A stretch of 64,000 nt of DNA from Paenibacillus tyrphae (GTDB taxonomy: Bacteria > Bacillota > Bacilli > Paenibacillales > NBRC-103111): assembly GCF_024158745.1 (NCBI RefSeq), contig NZ_JAMZAW010000004.1:248001-312000 (forward strand). Direction: 5' to 3'. This document shows positions 25,647 to 33,060 of the stretch, piece after piece. The translations under genes were made by a program, and so were the position numbers. Within the stretch, counting starts at the first letter, position 1; each line of letters begins with the position of its first letter. The notes beneath the pieces were generated by a model. That model was not told where the DNA came from. It saw nothing but the letters and a program-made list of their open reading frames with translations, and searched no databases.

Positions 25647-26633
25647 TCAGCTCAGCCCCCCTCTCCAAGCGAGTCTGTCGTCCAGCCGTTTGCCCTGCTT
25701 GTCATAAACGGCCGTTTCCGGGCCCGCTCCCGGCGGTCGGGCCAGTACAACAAAGCGGTCGAACACGCCGTCTTCGAGCAGCTCGCGCAGGATCGGACGG
25801 CGCCGGAGCTCCGCGGCATCCCGGCCGTGGGCCGTAGCGATGACGCCGACACCGGCGTGCAGTGCTTCGTGGATCGCAAGCGCGTCCTCGGCCCGGCCGA
25901 TCTCGTCGGCAATCAGCACCTCCGGCGACATGGAGCGGATCATCATCATCATGCCTTCCGCCTTCGGGCAGCCGTCCAGCACGTCCGTCCGGTACCCGAC
26001 ATCGAAGCGGGGCACTCCTTTGACGCAAGCGGCAATCTCGGAACGTTCGTCGACGATGCCGATCTTGAAGGACCGGCGCAAGCCGTTGTCCGCTCCTCCA
26101 CTGCCCAGCAATCGGGCCAGATCGCGGATCAGCGTCGTCTTTCCCTGCTGCGGAGGGGAGACGATCAGCGTGCGGTACACCCGGTCGCCGCCCGGTTCGA
26201 GCAGATAGGGAAGGACCGGCTTGGCGGTGTTTTTCCATTCCCGCGCCAGCCGAACGTTGAAGCCGCTGACATCCTTGATGTACTTTACTTTTCCCTGTTC
26301 CAGAACGGTTCGTCCGGCGAGGCCGATCCGGTGTCCGCCGGAAACGGTAATGAACCCCCGCTTCAGTTCCTCCTCGAACGTGTACATCGAATGCTGCGTC
26401 AGCTGCTCTAGCAGCTCCGCGCAGTCCCGGCGCGTCGGCCGGTAGGCTTGCCCAGGATCGGCGCACAAGCTGCCCTTGTCCGATACGAAGCCGCAGCCCG
26501 AAGCCCAAACGACTTCCAGAGGCCTCTCTTCGCGGATCCGGATTTCTTGCAGCTCGGCTGCAATGCGGGTTGGTAGAGTTGCTAGGATCTGCTGCATAGC
26601 GGCGGAGAAGAACGGCAGCAGCGACCGGATCAT
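25647..26633 (-). CDS. spoIIIAA: Stage III sporulation ATPase SpoIIIAA
   Basis: A 328-residue ATPase of the secretion/type IV pilus class that powers the SpoIIIA-SpoIIQ complex in the mother cell. The P-loop SPPQQGKTTLIRDLAR lies at about residues 159-174 with Pro in place of the usual first Gly. A later IRSMSPEVLIADEIGRAEDA is Walker B-like, and GVGVIATAHGRD follows. The N-terminal region TQHSMYTFEEELKRGFITVSGGHRIG is typical. The ATG at 26633 follows GGAGGGATAGCC; an earlier in-frame start at 26753 has no ribosome site and overlaps yqhV. Confidence 0.96.
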   Translation of the reverse strand: MIRSLLPFFSAAMQQILATLPTRIAAELQEIRIREERPLEVVWASGCGFVSDKGSLCADPGQAYRPTRRDCAELLEQLTQHSMYTFEEELKRGFITVSGGHRIGLAGRTVLEQGKVKYIKDVSGFNVRLAREWKNTAKPVLPYLLEPGGDRVYRTLIVSPPQQGKTTLIRDLARLLGSGGADNGLRRSFKIGIVDERSEIAACVKGVPRFDVGYRTDVLDGCPKAEGMMMMIRSMSPEVLIADEIGRAEDALAIHEALHAGVGVIATAHGRDAAELRRRPILRELLEDGVFDRFVVLARPPGAGPETAVYDKQGKRLDDRLAWRGGLS

Positions 26634-26668
26634 GGCTATCCCTCCAAGCTGTCCATCTTTTACAATCA

Positions 26669-26698
26669 TATGTATGATGCAATCTACTGAACTATGAC
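26669..26698 (-). promoter_or_regulatory. Sigma-E-type promoter of the spoIIIA operon
   Basis: On the minus strand GTCATAGT (26698-26691) and CATACATA (26676-26669) are separated by 14 bp, closely matching the mother-cell sigma-E consensus. It lies 36 bp before the spoIIIAA start, in the gap after yqhV. The spoIIIA operon is a known sigma-E target in Bacillus. Confidence 0.75.
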
Positions 26699-26701
26699 CG
26701 A

Positions 26702-26974
26702 TTACTTTTTTAAGATTCCAATAAAAATACAGCTTACGCCGACAAGCACCCATAGCATTTTGCCCGCCGACAGCTTTTCCGCCATCCCCACAAGTCCGAT
26801 CGTCGTAGTCGTAAGCAGCACGAGAGGCCCGACCAGCGCCAGCGCCGAATTAATCAGGAGCGCTTTCTCAATCTGGTTGTAGCGCAGCATAAGCAGCCCC
26901 GCCATAATCTCAATGCTCCCTGAGAAGATTCGGATCAGCGCCATACTGAGGACGATTTTGTTGATGACAGACAT
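26702..26974 (-). CDS. yqhV: YqhV family membrane protein (DUF2619)
   Basis: A 90-residue protein with three transmembrane helices (about 5-27, 37-60, 70-88), starting MSVINKIVLSMALIRIFSGSIEIMAGLLMLRYNQ. It matches the YqhV family, found directly upstream of spoIIIAA in Bacillus. Its function is unknown, but position suggests mother-cell expression during sporulation. The promoter of spoIIIAA lies just after its stop. It is divergent from comA. Confidence 0.9.
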   Translation of the reverse strand: MSVINKIVLSMALIRIFSGSIEIMAGLLMLRYNQIEKALLINSALALVGPLVLLTTTTIGLVGMAEKLSAGKMLWVLVGVSCIFIGILKK

Positions 26975-27107
26975 TGGTTTCCCCCCTTCACTTTCCTTAT
27001 CACTGTATGCGGGCTCGTCTTATTTTAGGCTTGCGGGGCACACCATTCGCCCAAAATGCATATGATGCACCGTAATCCAACTTTATGTTACTGCGAGGCG
27101 ATACAAG

Positions 27108-27947
27108 ATGGAGGTTACATCACCGCTGCAGTGGAACACCCTGCTCAGCGATCCGACCGGGCGTCGTACGGAGAAGCCGCGAGCCTTGGGCAAAACGATG
27201 GTCATCGACAAAGGCCTTGGGCTTCATGCACTTGAGGATTTGCTGCAGACGGCCGGCGTCTATATCGACATGCTGAAAATCGGATTCGGCACCTCGCCGC
27301 TTTATAAGACGGAGTTGCTTAAGCGAAAAATCGAAATGGCGAAAGCCCACGACATTATCGTCTACCCCGGAGGCACTTTTCTCGAGGTGGCGATCCGGCA
27401 GGATGCGGTCGATCATTACTTTGATATGGCGGCTTACATGGGCTTCAGCGGTGTGGAAGTATCGGACGGAACCATCGAGGTGCCTAGGAGTCTGCGCAGC
27501 GAGCTGATCTCCCGGGGGGTGGAAGCAGGACTTACGGTCATCACCGAATACGGAAAAAAAGGGTGGGGCTCCACCATCGAATTGGACGCATTGATTGAGA
27601 CAGTGATCCTGGATACCGGGCTTGGCGCCGCGCTGGTCACGATCGAAGGCCGGGAATCCGGCAAAGGCGTCGGCATCTACGACGCTCAAGGCGCTTGCAA
27701 GGATAAGGAAATCGCGCAGGTGCTCAGGCAGGTGCCGAGTCCGGGCGTTCTGCTCTGGGAAGCGCCGCAAAAGGAGCAGCAGGTGCATCTGATGCAAATG
27801 CTGGGAGCTGACGTTCATCTCGGCAATGTCGCTCCTTCGGACGTCATCTCGCTCGAAGCGCTCCGTCGGGGGCTCCGTTCGGATACGATGCTTCCCGAAG
27901 GGTTGCAATCCGCTGCCGTCGGCCATTCGTGGGATTATCAAATTTGA
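27108..27947 (+). CDS. comA: Phosphosulfolactate synthase
   Basis: A 279-residue TIM-barrel enzyme that adds sulfite to phosphoenolpyruvate to give (R)-2-phospho-3-sulfolactate. Family motifs are TMVIDKGLGLHALEDLLQTAG, DMLKIGFGTSPLY, VYPGGTFLEVA, FSGVEVSDGTIEVP and ITEYGKKGWGS, close to methanogen ComA and Bacillus YitD. In Bacillus the product, 3-sulfolactate, accumulates in spores. The ATG at 27108 follows GAGGCG. comB follows after 21 bp. A divergent yqhV and sporulation operon are next door, which fits a spore role. Confidence 0.93.
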   Translation: MEVTSPLQWNTLLSDPTGRRTEKPRALGKTMVIDKGLGLHALEDLLQTAGVYIDMLKIGFGTSPLYKTELLKRKIEMAKAHDIIVYPGGTFLEVAIRQDAVDHYFDMAAYMGFSGVEVSDGTIEVPRSLRSELISRGVEAGLTVITEYGKKGWGSTIELDALIETVILDTGLGAALVTIEGRESGKGVGIYDAQGACKDKEIAQVLRQVPSPGVLLWEAPQKEQQVHLMQMLGADVHLGNVAPSDVISLEALRRGLRSDTMLPEGLQSAAVGHSWDYQI

Positions 27948-27968
27948 AGCGGGGGAGGTCCGGTTTCC

Positions 27969-28718
27969 ATGAATATTCAAGTGATCGCCTCCATTAACGA
28001 AGCGCGGTCCGACGATCTTCAGCACAAAACCGTTATCGTCATCGATGTGCTTCGTGCGACCTCCACGATGCTGACAGCACTTGCCGGGGGATGCCGGACG
28101 CTTATCCCGGTCGAAACGGTGAGCCAGGCGAAGAGCTTGCAGAGCCCGGGGAATTTGCTCGGGGGCGAACGTTCGTGCAAAAAAATTCCCGGCTTCGACT
28201 TCGGCAATTCTCCGCTCGAGTATACGCCTGAAGCTGTGGCCGGAAAAACGTTAATCATGACGACGACTAACGGCACCCGGGCGATTCATAAGGCCAGGAA
28301 GGCGGATCACGTGCTGATCGGCGCTTTCCTGAACGCCGGGGCCTGTGCCCGCAAGGCGACCTCGCTGGACCAGGAAATCGTGCTGGTCTGCTCGGGAGCC
28401 CAGGACGTGTTCTCGCTGGAAGACGGCCTATGCGCCGGTCTGCTTGTGCACGAATTGCTCGGGTTGTCCGGCTGCGACCCGGACAGTCCGGCCGCCGCAC
28501 AGGCGGTCGGCGATTTCGGCCTGGCCATGCTTCACGCCTACCGGCAAGTGCAGGACCGTCTGACCGAGACACTGCTCTCCTGCGCCGGCGGACGACGGCT
28601 GACCAAGCTCGGCTTCCGCGACGATGTGACGTACTGCTCGGAAATCGATCTATTGCCCTTAGCCCCTGTCGTACGTGCCGGGAAGCTGGAGCCGGAACCC
28701 ACCTCCGCCTCGCTCTAG
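27969..28718 (+). CDS. comB: 2-phosphosulfolactate phosphatase
   Basis: A 249-residue enzyme that removes phosphate from 2-phospho-3-sulfolactate to give sulfolactate. Motifs include VIVIDVLRATSTMLTALAGG, the loop LLGGERSCKKIPGFDFGNSPLEYTPE, and TNGTRAIHKARKADHVLIGAFLNA, all typical of ComB (Bacillus YitC). It is Mg-dependent in the characterised archaeal enzyme. The start ATG has GGGGGAGGTCC. With comA it makes a two-gene sulfolactate unit; no ComC-type dehydrogenase is present, so coenzyme M synthesis is not implied. Confidence 0.94.
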   Translation: MNIQVIASINEARSDDLQHKTVIVIDVLRATSTMLTALAGGCRTLIPVETVSQAKSLQSPGNLLGGERSCKKIPGFDFGNSPLEYTPEAVAGKTLIMTTTNGTRAIHKARKADHVLIGAFLNAGACARKATSLDQEIVLVCSGAQDVFSLEDGLCAGLLVHELLGLSGCDPDSPAAAQAVGDFGLAMLHAYRQVQDRLTETLLSCAGGRRLTKLGFRDDVTYCSEIDLLPLAPVVRAGKLEPEPTSASL

Positions 28719-28778
28719 TTCTAAACCAAGCCCTCGTTCATACACTGGAAAAGAAACCAATGGACAAGGGGCCTGACC

Positions 28779-29243
28779 ATGAACGGAGACATTTTGCTGG
28801 TGGCGCTGATTATCATCGGCCTAATCGGTCGCTCCCATATTATTACAACGGCGGCGTGCGTGCTGTTGATTATCAAGCTCATCAGTTTGGAACGGTATTT
28901 GCCTACCATCGAACGGAGAGGGCTGGAGCTCGGGCTGCTGTTTTTGACGATGGGGGTATTGGTTCCGTTCGCCAGCGAACGAATCACCATTAAAGACGTG
29001 ACGTCGATGTTCACGACTTGGCCGGGGATCTTGGCCTTGGTCGGGGGCGCAATCGCAACGTATATGAACGGCAAAGGCTTGGAGTTATTAAAAATAGACC
29101 CACAATTGATTGTGGGTCTTGTCATTGGGTCCATTTTCGGGATTATTTTCTTGAAAGGCATTCCGGTCGGGCCGCTGATGGCCGCCGGAATTACCGCTTT
29201 TCTGTTCAAACTGTTTACGTTCGTCTTCGATAAGCTGCGTTAG
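28779..29243 (+). CDS. UPF0756/DUF441 membrane protein
   Basis: A 154-residue membrane protein with four or five transmembrane helices; it starts [20 protein letters not shown] and contains [21 protein letters not shown], characteristic of the DUF441 family (YtwI of Bacillus). Function unknown. AAGGGGCCTGACC precedes the ATG. A perfect 10-bp inverted repeat lies inside the coding sequence at 29096-29119. Its stop is one base from the convergent stop of the aspartokinase gene. Confidence 0.92.
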   Translation: MNGDILLVALIIIGLIGRSHIITTAACVLLIIKLISLERYLPTIERRGLELGLLFLTMGVLVPFASERITIKDVTSMFTTWPGILALVGGAIATYMNGKGLELLKIDPQLIVGLVIGSIFGIIFLKGIPVGPLMAAGITAFLFKLFTFVFDKLR

Positions 29244-29244
29244 C

Positions 29245-30501
29245 TTATCTTCTTTCGGAAGGGCCGCCCACAAATACGGTCTGATCCGTATCGAGGCCGT
29301 AAGCACTGTGCAGCGCCGTAATCACTTCGTTCAAACGGCCGTTTTCAATGACGCAGGACGTCTTGATTTCGGACGTGCTCACCAGCAGAATGCTGATGCC
29401 AAGCTCGGAGATGACCTCGAACATTTTCGCGGCCACGCCCGGCGTACTAACCATGCCCGCGCCAACGATGGATACTTTGACCAGATTGGTTTCGGAGGTC
29501 ACTTGACGGAAGCCGACTTCCGGACGAATCCCTTCGATGACTTGAAGCGCCTTCTCTTGATCGGACAGCGATACGGTGCAGGAGAAATCGGCAAGACCGT
29601 TCTGTACGCCGCTTTGGACGATGATATCCACATCGATTTGCGCTTTGGCCAAGGCAGAGAAGACTTTAGCCAATTGCCCCGGCTTTTCTTCCACTCCCAA
29701 AATACTGATTCTCGCCACATTTTTGTCGTAAGCAATGCCGCGTACTACGATGCCTTGCTCCATCGCCGCTTCCTCCTTCACTTTCGTGCCCTCATTATGA
29801 TTGAAGCTGGATCTGACGACCAGCTGTACATTGTAATTTTTGGCGTATTCTACGGCGCGCGGATGCAGAACCGCCGCTCCGAGATTGGCAAGCTCCAGCA
29901 TTTCGTCGTACGAAATTTCGTTCAGCTTGCGCGCGCACTTCACGATCCGCGGGTCGGTCGAATAAATGCCGTCCACATCGGTGAAGATTTCGCAGACATC
30001 CGCTTCAATGGCAGCCGCCAGCGCTACGGCCGTCGTATCCGACCCGCCGCGTCCGAGCGTCGTAATTTCGCCTTCCTCCGTCATACCTTGGAAGCCCGCA
30101 ACGATGACGATTTTGCCGGCTGCGACCGCATTGCGGATACGATCCGGACGGATATCGGTAATGCGCGCCTTGCCATGAAGCGCTTCCGTGTACATGCCGG
30201 CTTGCCAGCCTGTAAACGAAACGGCTTCTTGCCCGAGGCTGTGGATCGTCATCGCCAGCAGCGCAACCGAAACCTGCTCGCCCGTCGTCAGCAGCATGTC
30301 CATTTCTCGCGCCGGCGGCGTGCCGGGGCACAGTTGTTTGGACAAATCGATCAAATCGTCCGTTGTATCTCCCATGGCCGAAACGACGACGACACAATCG
30401 TGGCCTTCAAGCTTTCTTTCCACGATGCGGTTCGCCACCCGCTTCATTCGCTCCGCGTCACCTACGGAGCTCCCGCCGAATTTCATCACTATCAGAGACA
30501 A
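29245..30501 (-). CDS. lysC: Aspartate kinase
   Basis: A 418-residue enzyme that phosphorylates aspartate, the first step to lysine, diaminopimelate, threonine and methionine; the pathway also gives dipicolinate for spores. The kinase core has KFGGSSVG (residues about 7-14), LTTGEQVSVALLAM, TLGRGGSDTTAVALAAA and EIFTDVDGIYSTDPR. Two ACT domains follow (about 265-400), ending NLVKVSIVGAGM. It resembles the lysine-sensitive LysC type. The start is TTG with GGGAGTGAG upstream. The leader before it is only about 80 bp, too short for an L-box lysine riboswitch. Confidence 0.95.
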   Translation of the reverse strand: MSLIVMKFGGSSVGDAERMKRVANRIVERKLEGHDCVVVVSAMGDTTDDLIDLSKQLCPGTPPAREMDMLLTTGEQVSVALLAMTIHSLGQEAVSFTGWQAGMYTEALHGKARITDIRPDRIRNAVAAGKIVIVAGFQGMTEEGEITTLGRGGSDTTAVALAAAIEADVCEIFTDVDGIYSTDPRIVKCARKLNEISYDEMLELANLGAAVLHPRAVEYAKNYNVQLVVRSSFNHNEGTKVKEEAAMEQGIVVRGIAYDKNVARISILGVEEKPGQLAKVFSALAKAQIDVDIIVQSGVQNGLADFSCTVSLSDQEKALQVIEGIRPEVGFRQVTSETNLVKVSIVGAGMVSTPGVAAKMFEVISELGISILLVSTSEIKTSCVIENGRLNEVITALHSAYGLDTDQTVFVGGPSERR

Positions 30502-30584
30502 AGCTGCTCACTCCCTACGCAAACTTTTACATAACTAGTGAGTTATTATATCATATGCCCTGTCTCTCTTGAAATAGTAAAATA

Positions 30585-31184
30585 TCAACCCGAGCAGACA
30601 GATAGCGCGAAGCCTCCGTTTTTTTCTAGACATGTAAAAAATTTCTTTGTCCCATTGCAGCGAGCTTCCGCCAGATGCTCCTGATAGGCTCGGCTCGTAC
30701 CCGTCTCGGTCACCACATAGACCCGTTCTTTGCCTAGAGCGCGGCACCATGCAAGAAAGCGGTCCGCCTGTTGGGCGAAGAGCAGACCCGGCAGCGTATG
30801 GATGCCCTGCAGCCACAAATATTCGGGCAAGTCGGCAGGCAGCTGCCACTTGGGGAACCGGCTCGCAAGCCGGCCAGGCTCCAAAGGCATGTCACAAGGC
30901 ATCGTATGAAAATCGTAACGGAAAGGATATTGGCGCGGACCTGCGAGCGGATGCACAAACCGGGCGACGGGCATCCCTTCGCACCAGAGCTCCGCCGTTT
31001 GGAGCATTCGCAGCGTTGGACCGGCAACGACCGCGTCCGTATCCGAGAGCGGCTTCAAGCTTCGAAGCCGAAGCGCGTCCGTTCTGCCTCGTTCCGTGAG
31101 CTGCGGATCCTTCATTTCCCGGCTTCCGGGCAAACCGAGCGAATGCTGCGCTTCACCGTGAATGACGAATATAAAGTCCATCAT
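30585..31184 (-). CDS. Divergent histidine-phosphatase superfamily protein
   Basis: A 199-residue protein with the layout of the phosphoglycerate-mutase-like fold: FVIHGEAQHS at the N-terminus, PQLTERGRTDALRL, then AGPTLRMLQTAELW and VYVVTETGTSRAYQ. The catalytic RHG triplet is changed to IHG, and the second catalytic His (normally in a VxSHGG motif) appears replaced by TETG. Phosphatase activity is therefore doubtful; it may be a pseudo-enzyme or bind a ligand. It stands alone between lysC and a small membrane gene. The superfamily assignment is by motif order, not full similarity. Confidence 0.6.
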   Translation of the reverse strand: MMDFIFVIHGEAQHSLGLPGSREMKDPQLTERGRTDALRLRSLKPLSDTDAVVAGPTLRMLQTAELWCEGMPVARFVHPLAGPRQYPFRYDFHTMPCDMPLEPGRLASRFPKWQLPADLPEYLWLQGIHTLPGLLFAQQADRFLAWCRALGKERVYVVTETGTSRAYQEHLAEARCNGTKKFFTCLEKNGGFALSVCSG

Positions 31185-31286
31185 GCTCCCCCCAGTCCAT
31201 CGTTTTCCCTAGGCAAAAAGCTTCTGTTCATTTATACGAAACCGGCGAGTCCTCCATGCTACCTATCGTTAGCGCCGCCCGGGAAG

Positions 31287-31571
31287 CTACGGCCGGTTCC
31301 GCCGATTGGCCCATCTCCGCAACAGCGGCTGCAGGGCTAAGGCGTACAAGGCGGCGCTGCCGGCGAACGTCAGGGCGTAAAGCCATCCGGACGGGCCCGC
31401 CGTCAGCCCGAAGGAAACCTGCGATTCCATCCCTTGCTTGCTCGAATAATCGTCGACCATCTTCGGCACATACCGCATAGTAAGTAGCATCCCCGAAACG
31501 ACTTGCACGATAACATACACAAGATGAACTGCCGCTGCGAACAAAAGGGCGTTCCTTATCGTTTTAACCAT
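31287..31571 (-). CDS. Small membrane protein, 94 aa, unknown
   Basis: A 94-residue protein with two transmembrane helices (about 7-29 and 62-82), a basic N-terminus and an Arg/Asn-rich tail (LLRRWANRRNRP). I recognise no family. AGGGGAGAAGCGG precedes the ATG. It lies 25 bp downstream of the GNAT gene, probably in its transcript. Confidence 0.6.
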   Translation of the reverse strand: MVKTIRNALLFAAAVHLVYVIVQVVSGMLLTMRYVPKMVDDYSSKQGMESQVSFGLTAGPSGWLYALTFAGSAALYALALQPLLRRWANRRNRP

Positions 31572-31596
31572 CCGCTTCTCCCCTTGAATCCGTCGT

Positions 31597-32100
31597 CTAT
31601 AGTTTGCATACCATCCAGTATTCGTCGTAGTACTCGCCGCCGATTTTCAATGCGTTCGGTTCGGTGCCGAAAATTTCGAATCCGGCCGAACGGTACAATC
31701 GAACCGCCGGTTCGTTGGCGGTCACCACAGCCAAATAAATCTGCTCCAGTCCTTCCAGCAAGCGCGCCTCCTCCAGCACATGCCGAAGCAGCGCGGAAGC
31801 GATCCCTTTCCCCTGATGGGCGCTGTCCACATACACTCCCCACAGCATGCCCTTGTGAGCCAGGTTACGCGAAGACTCCCGGCGAAAGCCGATCATACCC
31901 ATCAATCCGTCGTTCTCTCCGAACGCTCCCAGAAGAAACTGGTCCGCCGAATTCGGAAAACGGCGGCGAACCTCGTCCATTCCGGTAAGCGACGCGTCCT
32001 CGTAGTTCGAGCCGAATGATTCCGGATGTTCTTTCAGCGATTTTAACCGCAAGCTCCAAAATGCCTCCACGTCTTGAGGCTCCAGTTTACGAAGTATCAT
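31597..32100 (-). CDS. GNAT family N-acetyltransferase
   Basis: A 167-residue acetyltransferase with the acetyl-CoA binding loop GVYVDSAHQGKGIASALLRHVLEEA (motif A, QxxGxG) and a C-terminal pattern VVTANEPAVRLYRSAGFEIFG. It starts MILRKLEPQDVEAFWSLRLKSL, as in RimI-like or amine acetyltransferases; the substrate is not predictable. It is divergent from the merR-thioredoxin pair, with two related palindromes between the starts, so it may share that regulator. Confidence 0.88.
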   Translation of the reverse strand: MILRKLEPQDVEAFWSLRLKSLKEHPESFGSNYEDASLTGMDEVRRRFPNSADQFLLGAFGENDGLMGMIGFRRESSRNLAHKGMLWGVYVDSAHQGKGIASALLRHVLEEARLLEGLEQIYLAVVTANEPAVRLYRSAGFEIFGTEPNALKIGGEYYDEYWMVCKL

Positions 32101-32115
32101 GACTTATCCTCACCC

Positions 32116-32171
32116 TTTACATTGATGTAAAAAAAACGATTGACTCTGACATTAATGTCACGGTCTATAAT
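32116..32171 (+). promoter_or_regulatory. MerR-type promoter with spacer palindrome
   Basis: TTGACT (32140-32145) and TATAAT (32166-32171) are 20 bp apart, the long spacer typical of MerR-activated promoters. The spacer holds the perfect palindrome TGACATTAATGTCA (32147-32160). A related palindrome TTTACATTGATGTAAA lies just upstream (32116-32131), toward the divergent GNAT gene; both share ACAT-NN-ATGT. Transcription would begin near 32178. Confidence 0.75.
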
Positions 32172-32211
32172 AAAACTACGATCCGCAATCCACCCGAAGG
32201 AGGGATGGCCC

Positions 32212-32601
32212 CTGAAAATCGGCGAGCTGTCCAAGGCGACCGGAGCCAGCATCCGATCGCTCCGCTATTACGAGAAGCAAGGGCTAATCGCGCCGGCCCG
32301 CACCGAAAGCGGCTACCGGGAATATCACAAATTTGCCGTAGAACAGGTCAAAACGATCCGGTTGTATCTGAATCTGGGCTTGTCTACCGAGCAGATTGCC
32401 GGTTTTCTGCACTGCGTGCTCATGAACAAAGAAGCGTTCTGCAACGAGGTGTTGCCCGTTTATCAGCAGAAGCTGCAGGAACTCGACGAGCAAATCCAGA
32501 CGCTGGTCCGGATCAGGTCCAATCTGGCGGAGCGCATACAATCTATTCTATCGGAACGAACCGATAACGAATCCATGGAGGGAACGAACGATGAGTCTTA
32601 A
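32212..32601 (+). CDS. MerR family transcriptional regulator with apparent CTG start
   Basis: A 129-residue regulator. Residues 1-70 form the winged HTH (LKIGELSKATGASIRSLRYYEKQGLIAPARTESGYREY), and the rest is a dimerisation helix. Two Cys (about 67 and 78; FLHCVLMNKEAFCNEV) could sense a thiol-reactive signal or metal. The frame has no ATG, GTG or TTG near the AAGGAGGG at 32197-32204; the CTG seven bases after it aligns with the usual first Met. Any upstream start would precede the predicted transcription start. Its end overlaps the thioredoxin gene by 11 bp. Confidence 0.85.
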   Translation: MKIGELSKATGASIRSLRYYEKQGLIAPARTESGYREYHKFAVEQVKTIRLYLNLGLSTEQIAGFLHCVLMNKEAFCNEVLPVYQQKLQELDEQIQTLVRIRSNLAERIQSILSERTDNESMEGTNDES

Positions 32602-32923
32602 AACAAGCAATGACGCCGAATTTTCCGAGGATATCCGCAAATCCGAACTGACGCTGGTCGATTTTACCGCCGTATGGTGCCCGCCGTGCAAAAGGCTGAT
32701 CCCGCTGCTGGAGGAGCTTGGGCAAGAGCTGGGAGAGCGCGTGACGATTCTGAAGGTGGACGTCGACGCTTCGCCGCACATTGCGGCCCAATACGGGGTG
32801 ATGTCGATGCCGACGGTCATCCTGCTCAAGGATGGCGAACCTGTCGAAAGGCTGGTCGGCTTGAGGCCGAAAGAGGCATACCGGGGCTTGATTGCCAAGC
32901 ACTCGGCCATGGCCGCGGGCTAA
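32591..32923 (+). CDS. Thioredoxin family protein
   Basis: A protein of 110 residues with the thioredoxin fold: FTAVWCPPCKRLIPLLEELG carries the redox pair C30 and C33 with Pro-Pro between them instead of the classical Gly-Pro, and GVMSMPTVILLKDGEPVERLVG holds the cis-Pro. No signal peptide, so cytoplasmic. The CPPC pair suggests a less reducing potential than TrxA. It overlaps merR and is presumably under its control, perhaps as a stress-induced disulfide reductase. Confidence 0.93.
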   Translation: MSLKTSNDAEFSEDIRKSELTLVDFTAVWCPPCKRLIPLLEELGQELGERVTILKVDVDASPHIAAQYGVMSMPTVILLKDGEPVERLVGLRPKEAYRGLIAKHSAMAAG

Positions 32924-33060
32924 GCAGTCGGGCACCAGTCATACACCGCCATCCGTACCTCTTCCTGTTCATCGTACCATATTTTGGCGCATGGTGGAAT
33001 TCCCTGCATGTCGGATGATTTTATCGGAAATTTTGCCTAACCCAAAAGGGCTGGCGCGCC

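Noticed and set aside
30502..30584. L-box lysine riboswitch before lysC
   Set aside because: The gap is only about 80 bp and none of the L-box pairing elements could be found.
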